Shown: piece by piece, positions 20,241 to 31,648 of the stretch
Layout: each line of letters opens with the position of its first letter
Position numbering within the stretch: the first letter of the stretch is position 1
Origin: Aspergillus flavus
Taxonomy: Eukaryota; Ascomycota; Eurotiomycetes; Eurotiales; Aspergillaceae
DNA: 64,000 nt
NCBI RefSeq assembly: GCF_009017415.1
Contig: NC_092409.1
Span: 3,534,001-3,598,000 of the forward strand
Direction of reading: 5' to 3'
Made by a program: the position numbers and the translations under genes
Notes under the pieces: generated by a model
The model's database searches: none
Seen by the model: the letters and a program-made list of their open reading frames with translations, nothing else
Told to the model about the DNA's origin: nothing

Positions 20241-21428
20241 TTTGTTTCTTTCTTTCTTTCTATTCTGTTCTCGGTTTTGGGTGATTGAGTGGTTGACTTG
20301 GGGTTTGAATGGTGTGGTTATTTCGAGATACGTCGGACTGGTTAATTTGCGCAGAGTATTCAAAGCACTCAGTGATTGAACACGAAGAACAGGATAAAAT
20401 GGTTCGCGCCGCCTTCTTAAATCAAATAAGGCGTAGGGCTGAGCGGGAGAAAAAGAGTGGATCACGGGGTGGCTTAAAGAACCAAAAAAAAGTAAATCGT
20501 GACCTTGAGAATTGAGACGAATGTGACCTGTTAAGCGCTATTTATAAGAATCCGTCATAAGAAAACTGGAACACAACAAGGGCTGGCCGAAACCAAATCA
20601 AACTTCCCTAGGTCGGTGACAAATCAGAAAAGAAGAGGGAAAAAAAACCAAGGAATGAGGAGAGAAAGAAGACACAAAACAGCAGCCAAATGCCTTTTCA
20701 AATTGCCAAGCGTTGGCAAGTGGGGCGGGGGATTGAAAATTGAAGGGGAAATATTGATGCCTACTTTTAGCGCTCATTTCTGGGTGAGCCGAGGGTAATT
20801 GTGATGTTTACTCGATATCTTGTTAGTTTGGTTCGGATTATTGTCAAAGCCCCTGGTTGAGAGATTTGATTGTCATTGGATTATTGGGGGATTATTTGCA
20901 TGGTGGATGTGGCTGTGTCGGTGGTATTCTTGATGGTGTGTGGCTTGTGCGGGTTTAGTCTTGGTTCTAGATTGAATTAATCAAGTGGCACTGACACTTG
21001 ACAGTGACACTGAAGAAGCCAAGCCAAGCTACGGTCTTTTTATATCGACTGTTAATGTAGAAGCCTACAGTAATATTAAAAATCAGTTTTACCTCCAGGA
21101 ACTGCTTCGGAATTAGGCTTATCCGAAACCCCCACGTCTCCCTAGCTCCGAATTAGATCTGTATAGCTTCGAACTGAGAAAGGCGGCTGTGCGATGAATG
21201 TAATCGAGGAGACGGAACGGTCTGCGGAAAGTGGCTCTGACGGCTGACCTTTGGACCGAACACACCCCTTACAAAATAATGGACGTCTTCATTTAAAATA
21301 CATCCATTTCTCTTATCCTGCATCGTCCTCTACACACAAACGAGATCTTCCAAATCAACCACTATATTCTCATCACTCAAGAAGATTCAGAATGTAACCT
21401 ATTCTTCCAATTTGACGGCTCCCGGAAC
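20241..21428. other. Intergenic stretch upstream of the small membrane protein
   Basis: About 1.2 kb, no coding signature. The left end includes the 5' leader of the minus-strand small gene, rich in TTTC repeats on the plus strand side. Confidence 0.5.
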
Positions 21429-22229
21429 ATGTCACGGCCACCCCGTCCAACCTTCCCCTCCTAGAAGCCATCCAGAAGGTCCTGGATGACTCGTATACTG
21501 CAACATATAATACACATCCCGAGATCTTTGGGACCAGTCATCTTCGCATGGCAGATCCGGCACAACTAGCAGATATCATTGGCGCTGACGACTTCACCAT
21601 CGTCCTGGTCCGTGTCACATCGGATGGAGCAGATCAACAGCCACAACTCTGCGAAGTGCTTGCAACGGGTAGTGTGAAAGATTTTGGTGAAGGGGAGGTT
21701 GAAACATACACGCAATGGAGCAAGAATCGGAGTGGCAGTGAATGGCAAACTCAGGTGGACTGAGCGGAGAGCAGAAGAAGTGCAAAAGTTCGAAGTCACC
21801 GCGTTTGCTGTGTCGCTGCATTGTCAGGCTGCTGGGGTGGGCGCTCAAGTGTTAAGGGAGATCAAGTGGTTGGTGGCCAGTGATGCAAACGGTCCGAGGC
21901 TGCGAAATATCGCTGCAAAGAATGCAGCTCTGATCCATGGGCTAGGGCTGTCAGGCTCAGCGACCACCATCCCGCTTCAAGGAATTGACCTCAATCGACA
22001 GAAGGACATCATGGCAGGCGTAAAGATAAGAACGCCTGAAGAAGAAATCCACGACACAGCCAAATCGAAGTTGGTATTGATGGCTATCAGGGAACTAGGC
22101 AACGAGGCATATTATCAAAGAAGAGGTTTCAGCACCGCGTGGAGTGGGACTGTCCCAGTAGGAATGTGGGATTGTAGAAAAGAATGTACTATGGGATATA
22201 TGGAAATGGACGTGGACTACACAATCTAA
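21429..22229 (+). pseudogene. GNAT-like acetyltransferase relic with two frameshifts
   Basis: Three pieces of one protein lie in order but not in one frame. An ATG at 21429 is followed, one base out of frame, by TATPSNLPLLEAIQKVLDDSY and then MADPAQLADIIGADDFTIVLV, running to a stop at 21763. The rest continues in the original frame from about 21745 (EEVQKFEVTAFAVSLHCQ) to a stop at 22229. VTAFAVSLHCQAAGVGAQVLREIKWLV matches the acetyl-CoA-binding part of GNAT proteins (Q-x-x-G-V-G-A). The first lesion looks like a one-base loss just after the start codon, the second a one-base gain or two-base loss near 21740-21765. No intron with acceptable borders explains either. A sequencing or assembly error is the alternative. 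Confidence 0.65.
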
Positions 22230-22848
22230 ATGCGCTCTCGATCCATGATGTGGTTACAGAATTGGCATAAAAATAGCCATCTTGTCGAGATAGTAACTAG
22301 GGTTTGCAAGATGATCGCATACAGTAACGACTTCTATACCCCTGTTCAGAACCGGTGTAACACAGTACAGGTCTCGTGTCCATTCATTGTCTTCCAAACA
22401 TGATGTACTTAACTTGGCACTATGATTAGTAATTCTTGGTCGTATGCCCTTTCTGTACAGCCATTACCCTCACAGTTCTGCCAGCCCTTCCAAGCGGTGA
22501 GCTAGTGTGTTTCAGATTGGGGTTTAATGGATGAGGCAAAGAGTGTGGAGGTAAAGCTGATTTCGAATATCACAAGTAAATTTTTGAATATTCTTCCTTT
22601 TCTGCTTCGATTTTTTTACAAGAATGAAAGAACTATCTAACTTACACTCACACCTCTATGAAGATATTCTAAGGTTACATGTCAATCACTGTCGTCATCA
22701 TGAATCATTCCTCCAGTACCTCTAGCATAGTAAATCGTAGTACGCCGTAGTATGAAGTAGAAAACCATCATCCACACCCTGCCTTCCAGAAAAGAAAACC
22801 ACTTCGTGCAGTCATACTCCAATTATCTCCAATAAACTAATCATAATC
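22230..22848. other. Intergenic stretch
   Basis: 619 nt without coding signature; it holds the promoter of the small cysteine-rich gene. Confidence 0.5.
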
Positions 22849-23272
22849 ATGTGCGACGTTCCTTTCCTCCCGATCTTCCCCATCTGCTTCCAATGCGGCA
22901 CGGACCAGAATCCCTGTCGCTGTAAAGTCCTTGGTCCAACATTAGGTATAGACCGATATTGCTATTTCCTCTGTTTATACATGTACCAGGATGAATGGCT
23001 AATTACTGGTCAAGGGTTCTGTGTGACGATTGTTGCGGCGGTATGTACTCTGTATAATACAGCATATCCGTAATGGTTTGTAGTACTCATGCTGTGGGTG
23101 CAGATTGTTTGTTATCCGGCGTCTATCTTTTGTGGGTGTTGTTTGACTCAGACGGGCAAGGAGTGAGTTTGCCCTTTTCATCGGGTTTCTATGGTGCGAG
23201 CTGACTTGCTATAGTATGCTGGGGTATCCGGTCACGTTGAATCAGAAAGTCAATGAGGTTATACCGATTTAA
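22849..23272 (+). CDS. Small cysteine-rich protein, unrecognised
   Basis: Four small exons (22849-22945, 23015-23040, 23104-23162, 23215-23272) encode 79 residues; introns are 69, 63 and 52 nt with GTATAG/AAG, GTATGT/CAG and GTGAGT/TAG borders. The phases close exactly to a stop. The product has eleven cysteines, arranged as ICFQC, PCRC, FC, VC, FCGCC, and a hydrophobic middle (FCVTIVAAIVCYPASIF). There is no classical signal peptide, although the N-terminus (PFLPIFPICF) is hydrophobic. The pattern recalls small cysteine-rich membrane-associated proteins, but I cannot name a family and do not assign a function. Exon structure is my reconstruction and needs transcript support. Confidence 0.55.
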
Positions 23273-23588
23273 AAACGACAAGATGGATGAGATGAATGTA
23301 ATGGCTTGATTATGTGCGACTCCTGTACGATGAACGGCAATCAATCTTAAACACTGGTCTTGAATTAAACTATTACTCGTAACAATAACTGTGCGCAACA
23401 GAGTAGGTATAAGGTCATGCGGGCAGAACAACAAAACAAAAAGGTATCCAGATTAAGAATCAAGTAACACCTCCGCCCACCAGTCTTGAATCATTCAGTC
23501 TGCCGGCTCATTATCGTAACTGTAATAATAACGGATCGCTTGGGCTACAGGCCGAGCGCGTACGTTTGGCCATCGGTGGGATATGAGC
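23273..23588. other. Convergent intergenic stretch
   Basis: 316 nt between convergent gene ends; 3' untranslated regions only, nothing else seen. Confidence 0.5.
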
Positions 23589-25563
23589 TCAGGTGAGTTT
23601 CTCCTTGAGCTTATGGAAGAACGCACTGGCACGGTTCCTCTTTTTCTTCTGGGATGGGGTGCCACTCGAAGATCCTGAGTCCTTGCGCGACGTGTCCTTG
23701 GGTGGAGTACTCGACCGACCATTCGTTCCCCCTACGCTCGTGTTTTGAGGATGTGTCGGCTCGGCAGTCTTGGTTGCACTCGCTCCAGTATTACCAGCCG
23801 TTGCGGCAGCTGAGCCACTACCAGGTCCCGACACCTCAGATGTCTTAGTAGTCTCAGGGCCAGTCGTGACAGTTGGCCCCCCTTCGGAAGTCGTATCAGG
23901 CCTCGTCGTTGGGGTTGTCGCCCGCGGCGATAGCTGTGCCGAATCAGGGTGTGATATGGTGGCTTGGGGAGCAGTTTCAGTGGCTGCAGCAGTGACACCA
24001 GTAGTGGGCGCTGGCGTGCCTCTCGATTCGTCAACCGGGACTTTCTGCTGAAGCTCATGCTCCATCTCTTTCTTTTCTCCGACAGCCTCCTTGATAGCAG
24101 CTGCTTCAGGATCTGCGTGAGCCTCGGACATCGAGTGCCTCACCACTTCCGGAACATCACCCGCAGGTGCACCAGAACCACTATCGGTCTGTCTTTTGTG
24201 AGATTCAAGGGGAACAGCACCGGCAAGAGCTGCAGTAGTAGATGTGGGCGCTGCGGACTGAATAGTGGCAGGGTCGTAAGAACCCTGACTGGCCTGGCCC
24301 ATGGGAAGGCTAGATTCAGGGATCATATTATTCGAGACTGGGGGAACAGCAAATGCGCTGGTGTCTTTAGATTGGCTCCCAGTCAATGGATGGCTGGCAT
24401 CCGCTTCGTATCCGGCTTGATCTGTCCGGGCTGTAGAGTGGATTGTGTTGGTATTGAATGTGCTCGGGTCAGGCACCTTCTCTCCTGGCTTTAGCTTGAT
24501 TGGATTGCCCAGGCCACTCGAGGCAGGGATAGGATTCACAGAGAACTGCTCAACTTCCGATCCTGGGGTCGCTGGGAACGTCCCAGGCACATTCGCTCGC
24601 TGCTCGAAAGGGGCATGTTTGGCGAGCTCTGCTGTAGTCGATCCAGGAGCGGTGGACGAGAAGGCAGCGTCGCCCAGGATATCCCTGCGAGTCTCTTTGG
24701 GGACTTCGCCAGCCAGTGCAGCCGTTGTAGAATCAGGGGCTACGCCAGCCATTACTGCGGTGCCGTTTTGTAAACTCTTGGTGGTGTTTTCTTTCCGAAT
24801 CTGATCGGGATAGAGCACGTTGTTGATATTATGGTTACCGTCGTCTTCTTCCGGAACACTGTGGTCGGTTGTCCAGATGCCGTCAACGACAAACTTTAGA
24901 TAGAGTGGAAAGACGTTAGTGGATCCAATGCAACGACATGCTGACGTGAAAGATGAGATTCTTTATAGTATTTTCTGGGGCGGGGAAGTAAGATTAGGGA
25001 ATCCATGGGAGCCTGAGAGGAGGAAAAGCGGCAAATGACGTCAGGAAACCACGGCAAGAGCGCGGACAGCGTCATTGAAGCTCAGGCGATGCACGGGTAC
25101 ATCACATCATACCCTTCCCTAATCGGGCTGGCAGCGGGAAGGAAGAAACAAGCGGGAAATGGATACAGTAGTAGGAGTAGTGTTCCATGCTAGTAAGCAA
25201 AGAGAAGATGTCCCTTACCTTGTAATGCAACTTCTCCTCCGTCGCAGGTAACGGAACCTCTTTCTCGAAGACATCGCCTTTTCGATCTAGTCGGATAGTT
25301 TTACCCCAGTCATCAAAGGTTCCGGTCACATACACCTCATTTGCGTGGTGAGGCCTAATCTCCGATGCAGGAGTCGCGTCAGTCAGCTATGCAATCGAAC
25401 CCAAGTTCCGAATAGATGATGCTCAAGTCAGATCAGGGAAACACGGCGGGAATCTTCCAAATTGGTCCAGATAACCAAGGGATTGAGTGAAAATACTGGA
25501 TCAGAGGAACACAAAGTTCAATTAAGTTGCTCAGACTTACCATCGGAACGTGTGGCTTCCCAT
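23589..25563 (-). CDS. AMPK-type glycogen-binding domain protein (Mdg1/Crp1-like)
   Basis: Three exons (25541-25563, 25219-25354, 23589-24893) encode 487 residues. The introns are long for this window (186 and 325 nt), and the first exon is only 23 nt (MGSHTFRW). Joined, the N-terminus reads as an AMPK1_CBM/CBM48 domain (residues about 1-80): ANEVYVTGTFDDWGK, the conserved GTFDDWxK core, then HYKFVVDGIWTTD and VPEEDDGNHNINNVL. The remaining 400 residues are low-complexity, rich in Ser/Thr/Ala/Pro, with a basic end (KKKRNRASAFFHKLKEKLT). A 17-20 residue motif of the form STTAxLAxxxPxE occurs three times (about residues 106-123, 136-152 and 268-287). Yeast relatives Mdg1 and Crp1 are linked to pheromone signalling and cruciform DNA binding; the molecular role in filamentous fungi is not established. 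Confidence 0.85.
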
Positions 25564-28500
25564 CTCTTCGGTTTGGGGAAGAATTGGAAGGCGAAACCGT
25601 AGTCGAAGGGATCGGGGATGAGGAATTGATGAATCCAATGGCTTCTTTGTTTTTTGAGAGAACCCGTGTCTCAGAAGGGGTCACAAATTTCACAAGAAAT
25701 GCAGCCTGCCTGAAGAGGCTGGGAATGAAAAGCTGAAGATCCTTTCAAGGCCCAAAGCGGGGTGGCGGTAACACAGACCTTCAGTTAAGATCCAAGGAAG
25801 TATAAACGACCAACGAACACCGGGTCCAGACGCTGGCCCTTGACAGCTGTCAGCTATGGAATTTTAGTTAGTTCTTAACAATATGAGTCATTCCTTTCCA
25901 ATGAGAACCCCCAATGGTCGAGTCCGATATGGCGTTCGGCTGCAATGGAATTTACTCTGTGAGTGAGAAAGGTCGCCGCCGTTTCCGGCTCGGGGGACGT
26001 TACTACTTGGTTTTGATTGTTCCCTCGCAATGGCCGAGTTTTCTAATGTGGTTCTTAGAACAATGTAGAATTATGTTTCCCTCCCCTCTTTTATTTTATT
26101 TTATTTTCTTTAAGAAAAATATTATTCATATTAGCATTTATATGGTTTTCTTCTTCTTATTATTTTCTAATTCACCTCCTCAACCAAACTTCCGAAAAAA
26201 CTATATAAAAGGCAGTCTTGCCTTGGAAACCCTGCTTCCCATCTGAATTTGTCTCAATTTAGAAAGAGCGCTAACATTCTTTGTCATCCCACTACAAACC
26301 AGAACAGCTTGAACCCGTACGTGAATCCTCCACTGCATGGCCGGCACCAACCAAATTAGTTGCGTTATACTGGAAGAAAAAATCAAGATTAAAAACAAAA
26401 GGAAAGCGTGACAGAGAGAACCCGTTACGCATTAAGACAGTCCAAGCAGTTGCTGGAACCATTACTCCCTATACTGATACATGAAATACCTTTACGGCCA
26501 CCTAGCTTACTGTGAGATAGACCGACCTAGCAAACGTGACGAAAAATGTCATTATACTGGATTTTTGCAGTAGACAAGCTCCTTGCCTCTGTCACTATCA
26601 CAATTGACAGTGTAATTGAGACTTGAAAGGCTTATTTGCTCTCGGTAGCTCGTCATCTTGGGAAGAACAAGTGGGTAAGGGTGATACAAGAGCTCATAAT
26701 TTATGCAGTGCGGAAGTATTCAGTTTCTTTCTGCAGTGCATGATGACGGCCTTGACAAAAGTTGAAGGCCAGGGAGCAAATTATTCAACCTTTTCCCCTT
26801 CTGTTTTCGACTTTCATTTCAGGTCTTGTTCCCAAAGCTCATATCCGAACTACGCGAGTATACTGCAAAGAGCTAAACCACCATAGCCCCAAACCTTGGC
26901 GTAACTCGAGAAGGCCGAACCCTATCCTGATCAAAGATGGGAAGAGGGGCTGAACTTTCAAGATACAGTTAGCTAAGGTGAATAAAAGTAGATACCGATA
27001 ACTTGCAACGCCAATAGTAGTTTCCCATGATGGGTATCGTCCACGTTGAGCCATTTTTACTAGTCATATAAAGAGACAGAGACTACTAACATACATTGCC
27101 TCTGCTCCCACCATCGCTGAAGGTGACTGGAGACAATGCTGTGAAGTTGTGCAATGTATCCCCAGCAGTATACGATAGCGCATACGATGTGATGCCGAGT
27201 TTCTGATAGTTCATGAAAGCTTAGGGGGAACAGCGAGAACTCAAGCATAATTAATACATTTAGAGTACACGTGAAAAATGCGCTCTCGGGGAGACGCCAC
27301 TGGGGAGATGATGAAGGTGCTGAACCCGGATAAGTAAACTGGACAAGAAAAGTGGGATTTGGTCTACGCTGTTCGCAACTAATGTCAGTTTCATGTCTAT
27401 AGAAGACAAGAATACTAGACCAAGGCTTCTACTGATGTAGTTTTATAGAGCTCTATTTATGGTGAACCGCAGTAGTCTCCGAATTTCCATTTTCGCGCCC
27501 CCTCAAAAAAAGCATAAATAACTAGTCTACGCAGAAGTCAAATGCTGCCTGGACCGAGAAGCTAAATAAGTGATGTTTGCTCTTTGTCCATCTTTGATAA
27601 AATTCCACTATCGGCTTGTACAATAAATTTATAGTTTATGTTTTTTTAATCATATTTATTTCAATTGATACCAAGAGACCAAATCAAGAATGTGATCATT
27701 CACTAAAATCTCGACTTTTACAGTAATATGACAGATACTCAGGTCCCTAATCTTGCGAGCTACTTGAACAGAAAATCTCCATATATGCGTATTGTTGAAG
27801 GGTCAGGAATGCTCACGTGCCCTAAAGCAAAAAGGGAGTTGGATTGATTAGATAAACGACTTGTAAAAGCGGCGGCATCTAAAACAGATCATTTTTGGCC
27901 AGACCGATAAAAGACCCAAGGTTCTTCCGAGTGCTGATGGCATCGGTGTTCCGTAAACGTCAGAAAGAAAGTAGGATCATGACCTCAGTGAGTTGGGATG
28001 AAAAGGTGGGGGAGGATTTGCCACCCAGTAATATCGAAAGGATGGGAAATGCACTACATCATGATTGACAAGTGGCTGCCTTTGCTTCCTGAATCAGTCC
28101 AGTCCTTTGACCGTGCAATGCTTGAGAGTAAGTACCGCTATAAACATCATAATAATAATAATAATTGATCCAGATATTCTTCAGGGAATCGTAATAAATT
28201 AAATTTAATAAAAAATTCAGGAGAGGGAAAAATAAATAGGATAGATGAAGTGGTGCAACCGCAGCCAAGGAAGGAGTTAGTATGACGGAATCCACCCCCT
28301 TTTGGAGCTTCAGCCCTCCTTCTAGAAGACACTTGGAATCCTCATGGAACAAAACACCAGACAACATTGAATTCAAAGCTTCCCGCCCATCACCCGTGCG
28401 CCTCCCCTTCTTCGGAAGACCGGCTCTGCCCTGATTTCGTCTCCTTTTCCATGTGTTCGATCATTCGATGTTCCTCTGGAGAAGAGAGACTATTGACACC

Positions 28501-29825
28501 ACCGTCCAGCTATTGAAGTAGGCGATTGGTTCATGTGGACACCGATCCGCGCGATCCCCCAGCCCGTTATGATTCTGACCTGCAAAAGACTTCCACTAGT
28601 AGTCTGCAGTAGTACTGCGCATGATCATATCTTTAGAAAGGATCCGATCCATCATCGGTCTCGAGCATTGGCTAATAGAAATAGCATGATTTAATTATCT
28701 GTGAGATTAATTAAATAAACGGGAGGCAGTAGTAGAAGCGATTCAGGAGAAAGGAAACCACACCACCATAAGAATCCATGAGTTGGTTCGCAGTAAACTT
28801 CAGTGAAGAAGCTCGGGGCCATAGAATCGAAGCTTCCGTGACTTCCATTCCTGCTCCCCACCTTTTTGGCTGAGTCTTGTTCTGTTTCCCCTCCTCCCTT
28901 TCTGCAACCCCTCCGGACTCAGGCTTTACGATTATCAACACCATTCCCCCCTTTCTTCTTCGACGTTTATTTAAATTTTGAATTTTTTTTGTTCGTCCCC
29001 CTTTTCTGTGCAACCCTTCATTTCTGTTTTCTTTTTCTTAAAACATCCTTTGTGCACAGGTAGGTGATTTCCATTTCTCTTCTAGTTCTTTCTCCCTTCG
29101 CTCTTTCATCCCAAGAGACTTTCCACGCGAACCAAAGCAGAGGTGCAGGTGTGATACCTTAACCAACCTTGTCCGTTACCCCTCCAAAGCTTGTCGCAAC
29201 TGAAGCTATTTCCCTATTGCCACATCTTTTCTCCCTGAACCCACAAAAAAAGAAGACAGAAATAAATGAATAAACCGTCTTCACACGGGACATCTCATAC
29301 AGCACACTCCTGAAACACTGAAACTACACTATCAATTAACAATTTTGCGTCAAGCCACAGCAGGCATTGTGGTACTGGAGTCTCCATCAGAGCTACCACT
29401 CGGGAAATCATCCATCATAGACCACACCATCTTTGGTCCGCTGCGTCTTTAGATTCTCCAATTAGACTTCTCGTTGAGATACCCACTTTTGGGCGGAGAC
29501 CCCAATCCATTACTTGTGCTTCCTGTCGGTTTCCCTACCCGCCCCTCATCCTCGTCCTTCTTGACTGTGCTGCTCAGGCTCCTGTGTGCACTCACACATC
29601 ACTATTTTCCATCTCTTGTTACCGACCTGGTTACTTCCAGAACCCTTTCCGTTATTCTTTCTTTCTAACCTTCCTCTTCACGATACCTCATATCTAACCT
29701 TGTCCAGCCAACTTCCTTCCGCCTTTCCTCTCTAGCGACTTCAAGTCGCGGCATTCGGTTTCCACACGTCTTCCCCGCTTCCCTGTGGCCGGAGAGCTCT
29801 CTCCTCCGGCCCTACTGCCGACACA
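25564..29825. other. 4.3 kb interval without supported gene; right part is pkaR leader
   Basis: Only short frames without protein character on both strands. The segment 25.9-28.7 kb is AT-rich. From about 28.9 kb onward the plus strand becomes pyrimidine-rich (many CTTT/TTCC runs), the usual look of a fungal promoter and long 5' leader, here leading into pkaR. A GTAGGT at about 29060 could be a leader intron donor. No tRNA, repeat array or transposon end was seen. Confidence 0.45.
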
Positions 29826-31076
29826 ATGGCTGAAAGCTCTTTCTCCAGCGCTAGCCCCCAGCTCAAGGTGGGCACAAAAGATGATAAAACTTCAGCATTT
29901 CGAAAGATCTCAGAGGATGAGGAGTGGGAGGTGACGTCACCAACTGACCCGACCTTTCAAACTGCAAATTCGGCGGCAGGTTTGTCGTCCGCTGGAAACA
30001 ACCTCTTTGGAGGCAACGTATTTAATGAACAACAAGGCGGGGGAATACGTTTTCGCAGGAGTCCTTTTGCCGACCCTTCTGGGGATGGAGAAGACCATGA
30101 CGACTTTGACGAACACCCTGAAGGACCTCGCCCGACAGGTGCCTTGAATGAGGGATTCCCGAATAACTATGCATTGGGTCGTCGGACATCTGTGTCTGCT
30201 GAGTCTTTGAACCCCACCTCGGCCGGTTCAGATAGCTGGGTGCCCCCGCACCACCCAAAGACCGAAGAACAGGTCTCCCGGTTGAAGACCGCCGTCAGCG
30301 GCAACTTCCTGTTTTCTCACCTTGATGATGACCAGTTCAAGACTGTGGTCGATGCCCTGGTCGAAAAGCCCATTCCTGCCAAGGGAATTAAAGTGATCTC
30401 ACAGGGCGATGCAGGTGATTACTTCTACATCGTGGAAGATGGTCACTTCGACGTCTACATTCACCCATCAGGCTCAGTACAATCGGGTTCCGATGGAATG
30501 GGGTCTAAGGCGGGTACAATTGGACCCGGAGGTTCGTTCGGAGAACTGGCTCTCATGTACAACGCACCTCGAGCTGCGACAATTGTGTCCACCGACTCGA
30601 AGAGTACCCTGTGGGCTTTGGACCGTATCACATTCCGAAGGATTCTCATGGACTCCGCATTCCAGCGACGTCGCATGTATGAGGCCTTCCTGGAAGAGGT
30701 TCCGCTCCTCTCCAGCCTAAAGCCTTATGAACGTTCCAAGATTGCCGATGCTCTAGACGCGATTAAGTTTCCAGCTGGCTCTAGTATCATCAAGGAAGGT
30801 GATCCAGGCGACGCTTTTTACCTTCTCGAGTCAGGTGAGGCAGAGGCATTCAAGGAAGGCGTGGATAGACCGGTGAAGTCCTATCAACGGGGCGATTACT
30901 TTGGAGAGCTTGCTCTTCTGGACGACCAACCCCGAGCCGCCAGCATAGTTGCTAAGACTGATGTCAAGGTGGCGAAGCTCGGCCGGGATGGATTTAAACG
31001 GTTATTAGGGCCTGTGGAGGATATCATGAGAAGAGCTGAGTATGAACAAATTCAACCGAAGCCTGCAGCTTCGTAG
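29826..31076 (+). CDS. pkaR: cAMP-dependent protein kinase regulatory subunit
   Basis: An intronless frame of 416 residues. RRTSVS at residues 119-124 is the inhibitory site that sits in the catalytic cleft; having Ser in it makes this a type II-like, autophosphorylatable site. Two cyclic-nucleotide-binding domains follow (about 160-285 and 290-405), each with its phosphate-binding cassette: FGELALMYNAPRAA and FGELALLDDQPRAA, including the Glu and Arg that hold cAMP. The acidic, Ser-rich N-terminus (about 1-115) shows only a weak dimerisation/docking region. Role: binds and silences the PKA catalytic subunit until cAMP rises; in Aspergillus it controls growth, conidiation and carbon sensing. 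The leader is long and pyrimidine-rich. Confidence 0.97.
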   Translation: MAESSFSSASPQLKVGTKDDKTSAFRKISEDEEWEVTSPTDPTFQTANSAAGLSSAGNNLFGGNVFNEQQGGGIRFRRSPFADPSGDGEDHDDFDEHPEGPRPTGALNEGFPNNYALGRRTSVSAESLNPTSAGSDSWVPPHHPKTEEQVSRLKTAVSGNFLFSHLDDDQFKTVVDALVEKPIPAKGIKVISQGDAGDYFYIVEDGHFDVYIHPSGSVQSGSDGMGSKAGTIGPGGSFGELALMYNAPRAATIVSTDSKSTLWALDRITFRRILMDSAFQRRRMYEAFLEEVPLLSSLKPYERSKIADALDAIKFPAGSSIIKEGDPGDAFYLLESGEAEAFKEGVDRPVKSYQRGDYFGELALLDDQPRAASIVAKTDVKVAKLGRDGFKRLLGPVEDIMRRAEYEQIQPKPAAS

Positions 31077-31648
31077 CAGATCTGTCGCGTTTCCAAAGAA
31101 GCTGGAGTGAACATCCCCGCCTCCCCATCTTGATATGCGATCATCAGTCTCATTTTTTTCTTTTTCATCTTTCCTTTAATTGCTAATTGTATGTCTTGTT
31201 TTGGGTGTCTAAGGGATCTAGTGAAGGGGGGCATCGGGTGTTGTCTCCAGATACGAAAGATGGAATCCAAGAGTTCCTCACGTTGTCGGCGAATCATGAC
31301 TGGTCTTTAGTACTTGTTTCACCAATATTCAAGAAGGTGATTTAGGAGGTGGTCACATGCAGGAAAACTGATTTTCGTTGGACCAACCGTTTGATACCTA
31401 CAGTTGGTCCGTTTCATGCAGCTGCATCCTTTTTTCTTTCCAACCATCTCAATGTTGACCTCGTCACTGAACTGTGGTCAATATACACATATGTACATGG
31501 TCAATCTCGTATATGGCATCTTATATCGCGTCATAGCTGAGAGCCTTTTCTTGTGCAAATAGGACTACTGTTATCCATGATCAGAGGCACACTCATGACT
31601 CGGGAGTAGCGTAGTAAGTACTAATGGGGCCTAGAAGACCGAAACTCA
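31077..31648. other. Convergent intergenic stretch
   Basis: 572 nt between convergent gene ends. The 3' untranslated regions of pkaR and of the oxygenase gene; nothing else seen. Confidence 0.5.
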
